Program-made: the position numbers and the translations under genes
Source: a virus
Length of the DNA stretch: 60,656 nucleotides
Virus record (IMG/VR): IMGVR_UViG_3300021197_000990
Span: 1-60,656 of that record
Direction: 5' to 3' (one strand)
Part shown: piece after piece, positions 43,844 to 52,593 of the stretch
Layout: each line of letters starts with the position of its first letter
How positions within the stretch are numbered: position 1 is the first letter of the stretch
Notes under the pieces: generated by a model
What the model was told of the DNA's origin: nothing
The model's input: only the letters and a program-made list of their open reading frames with translations
Databases searched by the model: none

Positions 43844-44935
43844 TTATTGTTGTTGTATTGTCTTAAGAACTGCGCAAACATTAAACCGTGTTATTCCTGA
43901 TAAGTCATCACGAACTATAAGCTCTATTCTTTGGTTCTTAGATTCATCAACGAGTAAAGTATCCTCAGGTAGATTTATCTCAGCAATGATAGTAACATTG
44001 TTATTAGTTCCAAAGGCTTCTACATGAGTGTCACCCCAGCTTAGTATAGAGAATAAATCTCTCGCATCTAAAGCTGCAAATACTTGGCGATCATCCCGTA
44101 AAACTAGTTCTATACCTTTAGTTAACTCTGGTATTCCAAAGAATTCTAAAGAGTCTAGCTCAGTCTTACCTGTAGTAACTGCTGTAAATCTCACACTTGA
44201 GATGTAAGCTTTCTGACCTTGTGCCGCTGAAGCAGTGAACCTAATGTTATCTGAAAGATCTGGAGTGGTTGTAGATATAAGCTTAACAGAGTCTAAGTAG
44301 TACTCAGGCGCACTACCTTTACCTTGATCTATAGTCGTGAAGATAAAAGCATTAACAGAACTTGATTGAGCAATAAAATCAGACATTGGAATATCAGCCA
44401 CTTGCCAAGTTCCTATGTTTGAAGTGTCAACGTAGTCAGATAAATTTATAGAAGAAGATACTTGTTGATTATTAGACAACATAGCTATTCTTACTTCTTT
44501 GATATCTCTAGTTTCCCAGTCATTAATGTTAACTCTCAACATCAATCTTTCAAAAGATAGTGGGTTGATTGGCGAGTCAGATAATGTGAAACTATCGTTG
44601 TTCTTGAAGTTCGTTACATCTATCACGTTAACACCTTCAGCTCCTGCAATTCCTGATCTTGTGAAGTTGACATCATTGTCACCTGTCAAATCGGTGCCAG
44701 TCCAACTCTCAACACCACCTTCGGTGTATATGATTGTCTCTGTGGTTACTGCTGTTGCTATTGGATTGATAGCTGCATTTCTACCAAACTTACTATTTAC
44801 TAGATACTTAACATCATATTGTTGATGAAGTAGTGGGTGAGTGTAAGCTACAAGTCCGGTTGGGGTATCACCGTGCTTTGTAACGGTAACAGTCTCTCGA
44901 CTGCCACTCCCTTTTATCTCGAACTTAGCTGCCAT
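43844..44935 (-). CDS. Virion structural protein, 363 aa
   Basis: Beta-rich, with no Cys near the start. It carries a carbohydrate-binding-like domain in the middle (ESWTGTDLTGDNDVNFTRSG, WQVADIPMSDF). It lies in the tail region upstream of the lysis genes. A tail-fibre or decoration role is likely. Confidence 0.5.
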   Translation of the reverse strand: MAAKFEIKGSGSRETVTVTKHGDTPTGLVAYTHPLLHQQYDVKYLVNSKFGRNAAINPIATAVTTETIIYTEGGVESWTGTDLTGDNDVNFTRSGIAGAEGVNVIDVTNFKNNDSFTLSDSPINPLSFERLMLRVNINDWETRDIKEVRIAMLSNNQQVSSSINLSDYVDTSNIGTWQVADIPMSDFIAQSSSVNAFIFTTIDQGKGSAPEYYLDSVKLISTTTPDLSDNIRFTASAAQGQKAYISSVRFTAVTTGKTELDSLEFFGIPELTKGIELVLRDDRQVFAALDARDLFSILSWGDTHVEAFGTNNNVTIIAEINLPEDTLLVDESKNQRIELIVRDDLSGITRFNVCAVLKTIQQQ

Positions 44936-45516
44936 TATCCTGAGTAGCTATCTGCACCTACAACAGAGAACTCTACACCGGCTTGAATAACCCCACCGGT
45001 ATTGTCTCCAACGTAGTTAACAGCAATAGCTTTGCCTGGTGGAATTAACAAACTTCCATCTACATCTATTAAGTTATTCGTTAAGCTTGGATAGTTCTTA
45101 GTCACAGTTGAGCCAGTGGCGTTGAAGCCATTCTCATAGCACACAGTTCCGCTAAGCACTGGACTACCACTAGTTAAGTTAACAGGAACTTTAATAGAAC
45201 CACCTGATGTATATTCAGCATCCATCTCTATATTGAAGTAGTTAGAAGCATTAGGAACTGCAGTACCTCCAGTAAGTCCAACATGACTTAACTTAAACTT
45301 CTTAACAGCTATTATGTCGCTCTGGTTTTCATTCTTTAGATAGATAACACCTACTGTTCCGTTCACAGGAGTGACTTCACCAAATGCGTAAAACGTTTTC
45401 TGATAGTCTTTAGCTATCAAATGGTCAAATGGAATATTAAAAGCAGCAGTTAAAACTCGGTTGTCCTCATCTACTGCAGCTAGCTTTCCATTACCTATAC
45501 CTGATTCAATTATCAT
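44935..45516 (-). CDS. Structural protein, 193 aa (paralogue of 45697)
   Basis: The order GNGKLAAVDEDNRVLTAA, FYAFGEVTPVNGTVGVIYLKNE and LLIPPGKAIAVNYV parallels the 45697 protein (LAIPPGQAFGITVD, AVLYIKNNSDEE). Both are beta-rich and probably form related subunits of one virion layer. The stop overlaps the next start (TAATG). Confidence 0.55.
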   Translation of the reverse strand: MIIESGIGNGKLAAVDEDNRVLTAAFNIPFDHLIAKDYQKTFYAFGEVTPVNGTVGVIYLKNENQSDIIAVKKFKLSHVGLTGGTAVPNASNYFNIEMDAEYTSGGSIKVPVNLTSGSPVLSGTVCYENGFNATGSTVTKNYPSLTNNLIDVDGSLLIPPGKAIAVNYVGDNTGGVIQAGVEFSVVGADSYSG

Positions 45517-45517
45517 A

Positions 45518-45691
45518 TTATTCTCCTAAGTCTTTCACATCATCTTCATTGATGCGCAAGCCTGATAATTCTGAAAGATGCAAATCGAGTTTCTTTAGCT
45601 CAATCAGTATCTCGTGTAATAACTCTTTCGTATCTCTTTGAGTCTCGTCAAGAGTTATCTTTCCAAAAGCATTTACTAAATCTTTAGCCAT
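45518..45691 (-). CDS. Small helical protein, 57 aa
   Basis: Fills the gap between two paralogous structural genes. It is an acidic helical coiled-coil-like protein (TKELLHEILIELKKLDLHLSEL). Its start has a weak ribosome site (AAAGAGTAATCGCT). It may be a linker or chaperone for its neighbours. Confidence 0.5.
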   Translation of the reverse strand: MAKDLVNAFGKITLDETQRDTKELLHEILIELKKLDLHLSELSGLRINEDDVKDLGE

Positions 45692-45696
45692 AGCGA

Positions 45697-46281
45697 TTAC
45701 TCTTTGTAACCAGCGAAACCAATATAGTAGTCTGCTGAACCACCTGCGGTGTCTACTGTGATACCGAAAGCTTGACCTGGTGGAATAGCTAAGTCGATGC
45801 TAGCAAACAATCTTCCAGAACCTTGAATTAAGAAAGCGTTTGGTGTACTAGGCACTGTATCGAATGTGCGGCCACCTGTTGTTGCATCGTACGCGATTAC
45901 ATCATTGAAGTCTTCTATAGCTCCAGCCTGTCTGTTAGGTATATCTATTCTGTTAGCTTCTGAAATAAGTGTTCCACCTGTTGGATTCTGATATACTTTA
46001 ATTTTAAAGATACCATTAGATCCTGGTGTTACATTCCAAAAACCACCAAACAAGTTTACTAGTTCTAGTTCTTCATCTGAGTTGTTCTTAATATAAAGAA
46101 CTGCTTGCTCACCTGAAGTAGCTGATAACGTCTTATCAAAAGAGTTAATGTTAAACGCTTTACCATTTTCTACCGCAACTCGGTAAACCGACTCAGTAGT
46201 CGCTTCTACTTCTAATTGATTATTGCTATTAACTTTAGCTCTATAGTTAGAGCCTGTGCCGTCTATAATAGTGCCAGCCAT
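45697..46281 (-). CDS. Structural protein, 194 aa (paralogue of 44935)
   Basis: Beta-rich, with the AVLYIKNNSDEELELVNLF and LAIPPGQAFGIT elements shared with 44935. Tandem placement with a small gene between them suggests duplication. No enzyme motif. Confidence 0.55.
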   Translation of the reverse strand: MAGTIIDGTGSNYRAKVNSNNQLEVEATTESVYRVAVENGKAFNINSFDKTLSATSGEQAVLYIKNNSDEELELVNLFGGFWNVTPGSNGIFKIKVYQNPTGGTLISEANRIDIPNRQAGAIEDFNDVIAYDATTGGRTFDTVPSTPNAFLIQGSGRLFASIDLAIPPGQAFGITVDTAGGSADYYIGFAGYKE

Positions 46282-46292
46282 GTTAATTCTCC

Positions 46293-46925
46293 TTATTCAC
46301 AGAACCAGAACGAAAAGTCTCCGTCCTTGTTCACGTTAGTCTGTATCCATAGGAAGCCTGTATCATCAGGAGCTTCATCTTGGATATAAATTTTATTACC
46401 TTGAGGTTCAAGTGTTTCTACTAAAACATTCACTTGGGTTGGATCAGTTATATCTTGAGATACAGCTACGTTATCTCCAACAAAGTTTATAGTAGCAATA
46501 TCAGAAGCTACTGATGTTCCTTGGTTTAAAACATCTATATTAGCATCTGCTCCATCAGCTCCATCTTGTCCAGCAGGACCTTGAGGTCCAGTAGGTCCAA
46601 CAGGGCCAGGAGGTCCTATGATTACCTCAGTCTCAGTAACACTACCATCAGATTGCTCGAATGATGATCCAGAGCTCCCTGTTGATGTCGTCTGAGATCC
46701 AATTGATTTACGGGTAGTAACTACTGAGCCTCCAGTAAAAGCGCTCCCAGAGGACTCCGTAGGAGTCGAGACGTTAGCTACTTTACTTTTACTTAAGCTA
46801 GTTACTGAATCAATCGCAAAACTACTACCTGAAGCATCAAGCTCTGTAGATAGTTGTTCTGTGGTTTCATCAGTTAACGACGGGCTAGTATCACCACCAA
46901 ATGCTCCACCTAATGATTTAGACAT
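46293..46925 (-). CDS. Tail or head fibre protein with collagen-like repeat, 210 aa
   Basis: A Ser/Thr-rich first half, then about eight Gly-x-y triplets (GPPGPVGPTGPQGPAGQDG) that should form a triple helix, then a C-terminal beta domain (NKIYIQDEAPDDTGFLWIQTN). Trimeric fibre is the likely state. Confidence 0.65.
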   Translation of the reverse strand: MSKSLGGAFGGDTSPSLTDETTEQLSTELDASGSSFAIDSVTSLSKSKVANVSTPTESSGSAFTGGSVVTTRKSIGSQTTSTGSSGSSFEQSDGSVTETEVIIGPPGPVGPTGPQGPAGQDGADGADANIDVLNQGTSVASDIATINFVGDNVAVSQDITDPTQVNVLVETLEPQGNKIYIQDEAPDDTGFLWIQTNVNKDGDFSFWFCE

Positions 46926-46936
46926 TTGCTATCTCC

Positions 46937-47872
46937 TTAGATAAAACCATGACCACTATAGTTAACTCTGATATTACCACCAGATGCTTTACGACGGCGC
47001 TCTTCTTGATTAAGCTCATCCATAGCATTTAAGAATCTTTGGTAGTACTTCTGACTCTGATCTTCTTCTTGTAAGTAATCAAAGCATCTATGTAGTGCAC
47101 CGAATAATAGAACACGTTCGTTCTCATCTCGTAACCAGTTAGACACTTGAGTTACTGAACGTACATATGAACCTTCTACAATTGAGAATGTTTTACGTGT
47201 TGTAGGGTTCAATGCCGCATGTTCAACTGGTGTTAGTACTTCATATAACTCAGGAGCTGCTTGAGCTGCTGCAAGAGTTAGACCTGTTGGAAGAGCTACA
47301 CGAGCATCAAGTGCTGCTAGTCTACGATAGTAGTGAACTTCAATAACGTCATCAACATCGATGTGTCCTGATAACAAGATAGACCCTTGCTTACGTGACC
47401 AGAAGTTATATGATACTTTATCATGGTTCAAATCGTAGTACGTTCTTATGTCACTCTTCTGATCGAATACTGGATCAGAGTATGTATGAGTAACTACTGG
47501 TACACCATCAGCATCTAGTATGACATTGTCTGAACCGTCTCTAGTTGCTTTACCAGCAGATCTGATGTGGATGAATGATACTAGACTACCTGGTACAGGA
47601 ATCTCAGCATCTTGTATACCATCAGCTGTTATCTTCTTTAATGTTCCTACTCCAACGTTAGATGAATCTCCGCCAGTGTATGTAGGAGCTACACCATCTT
47701 CAGTTAGTACGAAGTATGAAGTAAACTCTAGTGGTGGTATCTCTAAACGACGATATGCTTCATCGGCTGAGTATCTTAAAGCTGAAGTAATGATAGAGTC
47801 TGATAATGCTTGGGTGTCTCGGTTTGCCCAATCGCGAACTAGATCAACTAGCTCATCATAAAATAGTGACAT
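46937..47872 (-). CDS. Head-tail adaptor protein, 311 aa
   Basis: Starts SLFYDELVDLVRDWANRDTQALSDSIITSALRYSADEAYRRLEIP, the helical bundle typical of podophage adaptors that bind below the portal. A beta domain follows and a basic C terminus. Gene order (capsid, small genes, adaptor, tail proteins) agrees. Confidence 0.65.
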   Translation of the reverse strand: MSLFYDELVDLVRDWANRDTQALSDSIITSALRYSADEAYRRLEIPPLEFTSYFVLTEDGVAPTYTGGDSSNVGVGTLKKITADGIQDAEIPVPGSLVSFIHIRSAGKATRDGSDNVILDADGVPVVTHTYSDPVFDQKSDIRTYYDLNHDKVSYNFWSRKQGSILLSGHIDVDDVIEVHYYRRLAALDARVALPTGLTLAAAQAAPELYEVLTPVEHAALNPTTRKTFSIVEGSYVRSVTQVSNWLRDENERVLLFGALHRCFDYLQEEDQSQKYYQRFLNAMDELNQEERRRKASGGNIRVNYSGHGFI

Positions 47873-47881
47873 GATCTACTC

Positions 47882-48163
47882 CTACCATTTAACTTTATTA
47901 GCCCAATAAGCAGCACTCATTGGACCTTTCTTAATATTGGCTGCATGTCTTGCTTTAAAGCTTTTCTTACGCGCTTTATCTTTTGCAGACTTCGGAGACT
48001 TACCAGCTCCAGACACGCCTTGTTGTCCGAATCTAATAGTCTTAACTTGGTCACCACTCTTAGCTACAACTACGTGTGACTTAGATGGATGACTTGGAGT
48101 ACGCTTCGGTTTATTAAAACCTAGTACTCCGGCTCTTTTAAGCCGTGGATCTTTTGTGGACAT
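47882..48163 (-). CDS. Basic protein, 93 aa
   Basis: Very Lys/Arg-rich throughout (GFNKPKRTPSHPSK, KSAKDKARKKSFKARHAANIKK), so it probably binds DNA or RNA. It sits among head genes and could be a head-associated DNA-condensing protein. No family recognised. Confidence 0.6.
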   Translation of the reverse strand: MSTKDPRLKRAGVLGFNKPKRTPSHPSKSHVVVAKSGDQVKTIRFGQQGVSGAGKSPKSAKDKARKKSFKARHAANIKKGPMSAAYWANKVKW

Positions 48164-48172
48164 GATGCACTC

Positions 48173-48487
48173 CTAGTACGACATCAAGTATGGGTATTCA
48201 GATCTTATAATCTTCATTAGTTTTACTACTGCATCTTTATCATGCATGAACATTGGATCGTGAATGTTTAGTCCGTACTTGTAATTAATTTCAATAGCTA
48301 CGATATCAGGTATAGTACAAGCTTTCTTATAGCCAGTATCTTTCATTGTACCTGCCATCTCTCTATCTTGCTTAGCTGCTTCAACAAATGCTCTGTGATC
48401 TTGAGTTGCTTTGAACTGCATAGTTTCAGTATCGATCTGAGCGTTTAATCCTGCAGATGTTTTAATGTTCTTAATATTTTTACTCAT
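48173..48487 (-). CDS. Hypothetical protein, 104 aa
   Basis: Mixed helical protein between the basic protein and the small gene behind the capsid. No motif is recognised; a minor head or completion protein is possible from position. Confidence 0.6.
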   Translation of the reverse strand: MSKNIKNIKTSAGLNAQIDTETMQFKATQDHRAFVEAAKQDREMAGTMKDTGYKKACTIPDIVAIEINYKYGLNIHDPMFMHDKDAVVKLMKIIRSEYPYLMSY

Positions 48488-48505
48488 AATGTCCTCTGAT
48501 ATCTA

Positions 48506-48733
48506 TTATGCTATTGCGTTAAAACTTCCTGACTTATTAATAAAGCCAAGCTTAGCGTTATTGATAGTTGTAGCTGTTGAGCCTTGTACAAAAACTGCAC
48601 TGCCAATGCTATACTTCTTAGTTGTGTCGTTCCAAGCTGGAGTTCCCCATACACAATTCTCTGCAGGAAGGATTACTGTACCTGCTGGAATACCTGTAGG
48701 TGGGGTTGTAAATGAACCTTGAATTACTAACAT
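48506..48733 (-). CDS. Possible capsid decoration protein, 75 aa
   Basis: Small, beta-rich and Gly/Thr-rich (TGIPAGTVILPAENCVWGTP), the first gene after the capsid terminator. Composition and position fit a decoration or cement protein, without proof. Confidence 0.45.
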   Translation of the reverse strand: MLVIQGSFTTPPTGIPAGTVILPAENCVWGTPAWNDTTKKYSIGSAVFVQGSTATTINNAKLGFINKSGSFNAIA

Positions 48734-48754
48734 AATTTTCTCCTAGTTATGTTT

Positions 48755-48785
48755 TAAAAAATAAAGGAGAGACCGAAGTCCCTCC
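48755..48785 (-). terminator. Terminator behind the capsid gene
   Basis: On the - strand GGAGGGAC-TTCG-GTCTCTCC is followed by TTTATTTTTT, right after the capsid stop. A partial terminator here would raise capsid mRNA over downstream genes. Confidence 0.85.
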
Positions 48786-48809
48786 AAATATTATTATATT
48801 ATTTCTGTC

Positions 48810-49880
48810 TTACTTAAGACCGAAGATCGCACCACAACCTTTAGGGTTCTTAACCTCTAAAGTAGTTTCTTCAACGATCATGCCAACAGTTGAATCACCT
48901 TTCTGACCTACATCAACTTCCGCCATTGGACGTAATGTAGCTAGAGCGAACCACTGTGGATCATAGATTAATGCACAAGAATCTTTCTTCTCAGCAGCAA
49001 CGATTCCATCATTAGTTTGAAGACCCATGATGTAGTTAGGAACTACCATCAAGTCACCAAAGTCTGACATGTAGATATCTACTGATTGACGTAACTTACC
49101 GCCTTCATCGATGTTACGACGAACACCAGCATCAGATACCATAAGGTCAGAGAAGTCACGACGTAACTTAGGAGACAACATGATCTTAGTAGCAGAACCA
49201 CCTTCTTCATAAATCTTCTGCATAGATGCATCGATATCAGATAATGCTAATGCTGCACGGTTAGCTACTAGGTCTAATGTTGGAGCAGTAGTACCTTTGT
49301 TAGCGTCACCAGAAGCAACAGCTGTACCAGAAGCATATACACAAGTATCTTCAGAGTTAACGAAAGACTGGAAACCACCCATAGTACGAGTACCAGAACC
49401 GTTAGCAACCTGATAACCGTGGATTAAGTCATGCTCAACGTCACGACGTAATTCAGTACCACGCTTCTTAAGTTGGTAAGCATACTCATCAGCAACACCA
49501 GCTTGATCAACAGCACGACGAGTACCAGATACAGCAATAGTCTTACCATTGATTTGAGTGTAGTTACCAAGACGCGTACGGTTAGGTCCAACTAAGTTGA
49601 ACGCAGTACCACCCTCAGAACCACCAGCACCTGGAGCTGCGAAGTCTGCACCGTCAACTAACTTAGAGTCACCTGGAGCAGCTAGCTCATCAGTCTGCCA
49701 CTCATGGAAAACTGCACTTGCTTTTGACTTACCGATAGAAGATAAGAACGGAGTCTCATCACGAGTAATTAATGAAATGAAATTTGCTAAGTCTTCACGT
49801 TGTGAAACGTTAGAGTTAGAAGTACCAGAAGCAACTGCTCCTGCTGGACCTGTGGTTGCGCGACCGCCTGTAGTAGCCAT
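48810..49880 (-). CDS. Major capsid protein, SU10-type HK97 fold
   Basis: 356 aa. The region NFISLITRDETPFLSSIGKSKASAVFHEWQTDELAAPG is typical of the SU10/DUF5309 capsid family, as is GNYTQINGKTIAVSGTRR...DEYAYQLKKRGTELRRDVEHDL. It follows the scaffold gene. Codon choice and A-rich spacer suggest strong expression. It differs from the N4 capsid family, so the phage is not a simple N4 relative. Confidence 0.85.
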   Translation of the reverse strand: MATTGGRATTGPAGAVASGTSNSNVSQREDLANFISLITRDETPFLSSIGKSKASAVFHEWQTDELAAPGDSKLVDGADFAAPGAGGSEGGTAFNLVGPNRTRLGNYTQINGKTIAVSGTRRAVDQAGVADEYAYQLKKRGTELRRDVEHDLIHGYQVANGSGTRTMGGFQSFVNSEDTCVYASGTAVASGDANKGTTAPTLDLVANRAALALSDIDASMQKIYEEGGSATKIMLSPKLRRDFSDLMVSDAGVRRNIDEGGKLRQSVDIYMSDFGDLMVVPNYIMGLQTNDGIVAAEKKDSCALIYDPQWFALATLRPMAEVDVGQKGDSTVGMIVEETTLEVKNPKGCGAIFGLK

Positions 49881-49910
49881 AATAGACTCTCCTTAATTGA
49901 TTGATTGTTT

Positions 49911-51023
49911 TTAAATGTTACCTAAAGATTTAGCAGCATATTCCCGTAGGAATGCCATCTGATCGTCTTTAGAAGCATCTTCCTTGAAAGCACGAGCTTT
50001 CGTCATTTTAGCCTTATCGGCTTTCTTCTGAGTTACAGTTTTAGCTTTCTTAGCTGGAACAGCTTTCTTAGTTGGAACTGCTTTACGCTTTGCTTCGCCC
50101 TTGCTGACACCTTCTTTTAGTTTACGGTAGTCATTAAGTACGCGAACGATAACTGGATCTGCGATAGTATCTACGATATTCTCATTGATACCTTCACTGA
50201 TAGCGAACTCACGAATTGATAATGCAAGATCTTCATTGAAGCCAGGAACGTGTTCGTCAATAGTTTGATTGAAGTGATTGACTTGCTCTTCCCATGCCTT
50301 CATTTGTTCTGCTTGCTGTTGTGTCTGAATCTTTTCTTGTAATCCTTCACGAGTGTTGCGAGCTTCCCAGTATTGCTTTTGCAATTGCTCACGCTCATCT
50401 TTAAGTTCAGATACTTGGAATGTGTCACCCTCATCACGAGCTGCTTGAATCTTAGCTTCAATGTCATGATATGCTTTAGCGTGACTAGCTTCTTCTTTCA
50501 TCAGAATTGCTGCAGAGGCTTCACTAAGTTGTAAGGCTTCCTGTAGTTTCTCACTACGCTCTTCCTCTATTTGTTTCTTAGCTTCACCAATTTCACGACC
50601 TTTCTTACTAAGTGAGGCATCTGTTTGATAACCTTTTAATAGGTCAGCAAATGAGACATCTAATTCTTCGCCGTCAACTTTGACACGAACTTTAGCATCT
50701 AAGTCTAAGTCATCCGCAGTAAAGATATCAGCTTCTTGGGTAGCGTCTTCGTCTTCATCAGACTCTTCGGCATCCTCATCTTCTAGCTCTTCTACTTCTT
50801 CCTCAACTTCCTCGTCAGTATCGACTTCTTCTGGAATTTCTTGGTCGTCTTCTATTTCCAGTTCAGCCGTGTCGTCAATCAGCTCATGTTCTTCAGGTAG
50901 CGGTTCAACTTCATCCACAAATTGTGAACTAGAAAGAACGGCATCTAACAAGGCTTGTTCCGACTGTGCGTCAGCACCTGGAATGTCATCGCTATGCGGT
51001 AGAGATTCGTTGTGTACTGTCAT
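49911..51023 (-). CDS. Capsid scaffold protein, 370 aa
   Basis: An extremely acidic N-terminal third (Glu/Asp runs at residues 45-95), a long coiled coil (about 140-245) and a basic C-terminal end (KRKAVPTKKAVPAKKAKTV). This acidic-coil-basic layout directly upstream of the capsid is standard for scaffolds. Confidence 0.75.
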   Translation of the reverse strand: MTVHNESLPHSDDIPGADAQSEQALLDAVLSSSQFVDEVEPLPEEHELIDDTAELEIEDDQEIPEEVDTDEEVEEEVEELEDEDAEESDEDEDATQEADIFTADDLDLDAKVRVKVDGEELDVSFADLLKGYQTDASLSKKGREIGEAKKQIEEERSEKLQEALQLSEASAAILMKEEASHAKAYHDIEAKIQAARDEGDTFQVSELKDEREQLQKQYWEARNTREGLQEKIQTQQQAEQMKAWEEQVNHFNQTIDEHVPGFNEDLALSIREFAISEGINENIVDTIADPVIVRVLNDYRKLKEGVSKGEAKRKAVPTKKAVPAKKAKTVTQKKADKAKMTKARAFKEDASKDDQMAFLREYAAKSLGNI

Positions 51024-51039
51024 AAATTATTCTCCTCGA

Positions 51040-51240
51040 TTACTTCGTAGTTTTAGCAGCTGAAGTTTTTGCTGCAGGTTTAGTGGTTTGTTTCTTATAA
51101 ATGTCAAGTAGGTTATGAAGGTCTACTAGAGAACCTGCATTCATCTTACATTTACCACTAGAACGCATTGAATCATACTCAAGCGCGTTAATCATACCTT
51201 CGATATTATGGATCAAAGCTTCTTTATTTATTTCTCTCAT
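51040..51240 (-). CDS. Small hypothetical protein, 66 aa
   Basis: Helical N-terminal half, then a Lys/Ala/Thr-rich tail (TTKPAAKTSAAKTTK). It overlaps the preceding gene by four bases. Function unknown. Confidence 0.6.
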   Translation of the reverse strand: MREINKEALIHNIEGMINALEYDSMRSSGKCKMNAGSLVDLHNLLDIYKKQTTKPAAKTSAAKTTK

Positions 51241-51551
51241 TGTCCGTTGTCCTCTTCGTTGTTGCCCATAAATGGAACGTTGGCACCATACATTTCGTAC
51301 TGTGCTAGTTTACCTTTAACATCACCAAGTGCTAATACACAAGAGTATATAAACTCTCTAGCTTTAGTCTCATGTGGTTCTGTCTTTAAAAACTGTAAAT
51401 AATAGTCTACCATTAGCTCGCCGTAAGCACCAGTAAAGAACTCTTCTCGTTCACGTTTAGCGAACTCTGCCTTTACTAATGCTTCTTTAGCTTGAACATC
51501 TGGATGAACACCTTTCAACTTCTTCTCAGCTGACTGCTTGTATTTGTTCAT
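51237..51551 (-). CDS. Hypothetical helical protein, 104 aa
   Basis: Helical, charged, rich in Lys/Glu/Phe; ends in a Glu-Asp-Asn cluster. Located among head genes between the decoration-like protein and scaffold. Possibly a head morphogenesis accessory. Confidence 0.6.
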   Translation of the reverse strand: MNKYKQSAEKKLKGVHPDVQAKEALVKAEFAKREREEFFTGAYGELMVDYYLQFLKTEPHETKAREFIYSCVLALGDVKGKLAQYEMYGANVPFMGNNEEDNGQ

Positions 51552-51560
51552 TACTGTTCC

Positions 51561-51923
51561 TTATACTTGTGCGACATAGATGCCAGGGAAATTAGTGGCA
51601 TTTGGTGTATGTCTAGTACCTGTAGAGATAAGACTATGTCCACCTTCAAATGATAACGTTACGTCGTTTGATACACCTTCTTGGTTTATAATAACAAGAT
51701 GTATACATTCATCAGGACCTAGTTTGTAGCTACCAGTATCTAAGTCAGAGCTATTACCGCCTTCCTCATGGATTTGAATTGCTACTTTATCAGCGATATC
51801 TTGAGTTACTGTAAGAGTAGATCCAGTGTGGTTCCATACTAGATACTCTACTATCTGACTAGCTGTAAGGCTTATTGTAACAGGATCTAAAGTACCGTTA
51901 CTGTTTATAGAATTACGAGGCAT
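51561..51923 (-). CDS. Beta-rich structural protein, 120 aa
   Basis: Thr/Ser/Val-rich beta protein (DPVTISLTASQIVEYLVWNHTGSTLTVTQD). Head fibre or decoration is likely from position and composition. The start abuts the lysozyme stop. Confidence 0.5.
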   Translation of the reverse strand: MPRNSINSNGTLDPVTISLTASQIVEYLVWNHTGSTLTVTQDIADKVAIQIHEEGGNSSDLDTGSYKLGPDECIHLVIINQEGVSNDVTLSFEGGHSLISTGTRHTPNATNFPGIYVAQV

Positions 51924-52585
51924 TAACCTTCTCCTTTATTCATAGCCGCTATAGTATTCGAGATGTGTTCTAGTCTTTTGACAACACCATCATTCGGATC
52001 TTTACTTTTGCGACTCTTATATTCTTTATGATCTAGTATCTCTTTGGCTGCTTCAGCATAGTTGCCGTTGTTGAAATGCTTAACCCATTTAAACTTAGGT
52101 TTCATATCACCACGGTACTTTGCACTTAGTAAAGCTGCTTTGACATCTTCAGGTTGATCGTTGTATGAAGGAATGATATTAGCTAAGTCAGACTCTTGAC
52201 GTTTGAACACTTGGCTTAGTGGCATATTTAAATACTCACCAGTCTGTCCGACGCCTCCAGTTTCTACTGGGTTCTTCTCACGGTCATCCATATATCTACC
52301 TGCGAAGAAACCTTCTTCACGTACTAGATGTTTAAACCGAGGTTCTAACTCACGACCTAATCGTTTCTCTACTTCCTTTACTGCTTTATCACCACTGAAA
52401 TATCTATCATCAGAGAATACTTCTGTATTTGGTATAGCTTTGCGTTGCAGTTCTGCATCAGACAATAACATCTTAGGTGAAGCTAGAGGAGGTTTTGGTA
52501 TCCCAGGAACTTCCTCTTCTTCTTTACCTAGCGCTAAAGGACCTGCGGCGTTTGATAACATCGTCATATTAAACGGGTTAATCAT
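51923..52585 (-). CDS. T4-lysozyme-like muramidase, 220 aa
   Basis: The element REEGFFAGRYMD...VETGGVGQTG matches the T4 lysozyme active site: Glu91, Asp100 nine residues later as in T4 Glu11/Asp20, and Thr109 in TGGVG. Later, YNDQPEDVKAALLSAKY, FNNGNYAEAAKEILDH and GVVKRLEHI match the rest of the GH24 fold. Residues 1-60 are an extra, partly acidic extension. Being beside the portal, it may be virion-bound and act during entry, or be the endolysin. No other muramidase is seen. Confidence 0.75.
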   Translation of the reverse strand: MINPFNMTMLSNAAGPLALGKEEEEVPGIPKPPLASPKMLLSDAELQRKAIPNTEVFSDDRYFSGDKAVKEVEKRLGRELEPRFKHLVREEGFFAGRYMDDREKNPVETGGVGQTGEYLNMPLSQVFKRQESDLANIIPSYNDQPEDVKAALLSAKYRGDMKPKFKWVKHFNNGNYAEAAKEILDHKEYKSRKSKDPNDGVVKRLEHISNTIAAMNKGEG

Positions 52586-52593
52586 ACTACCTC

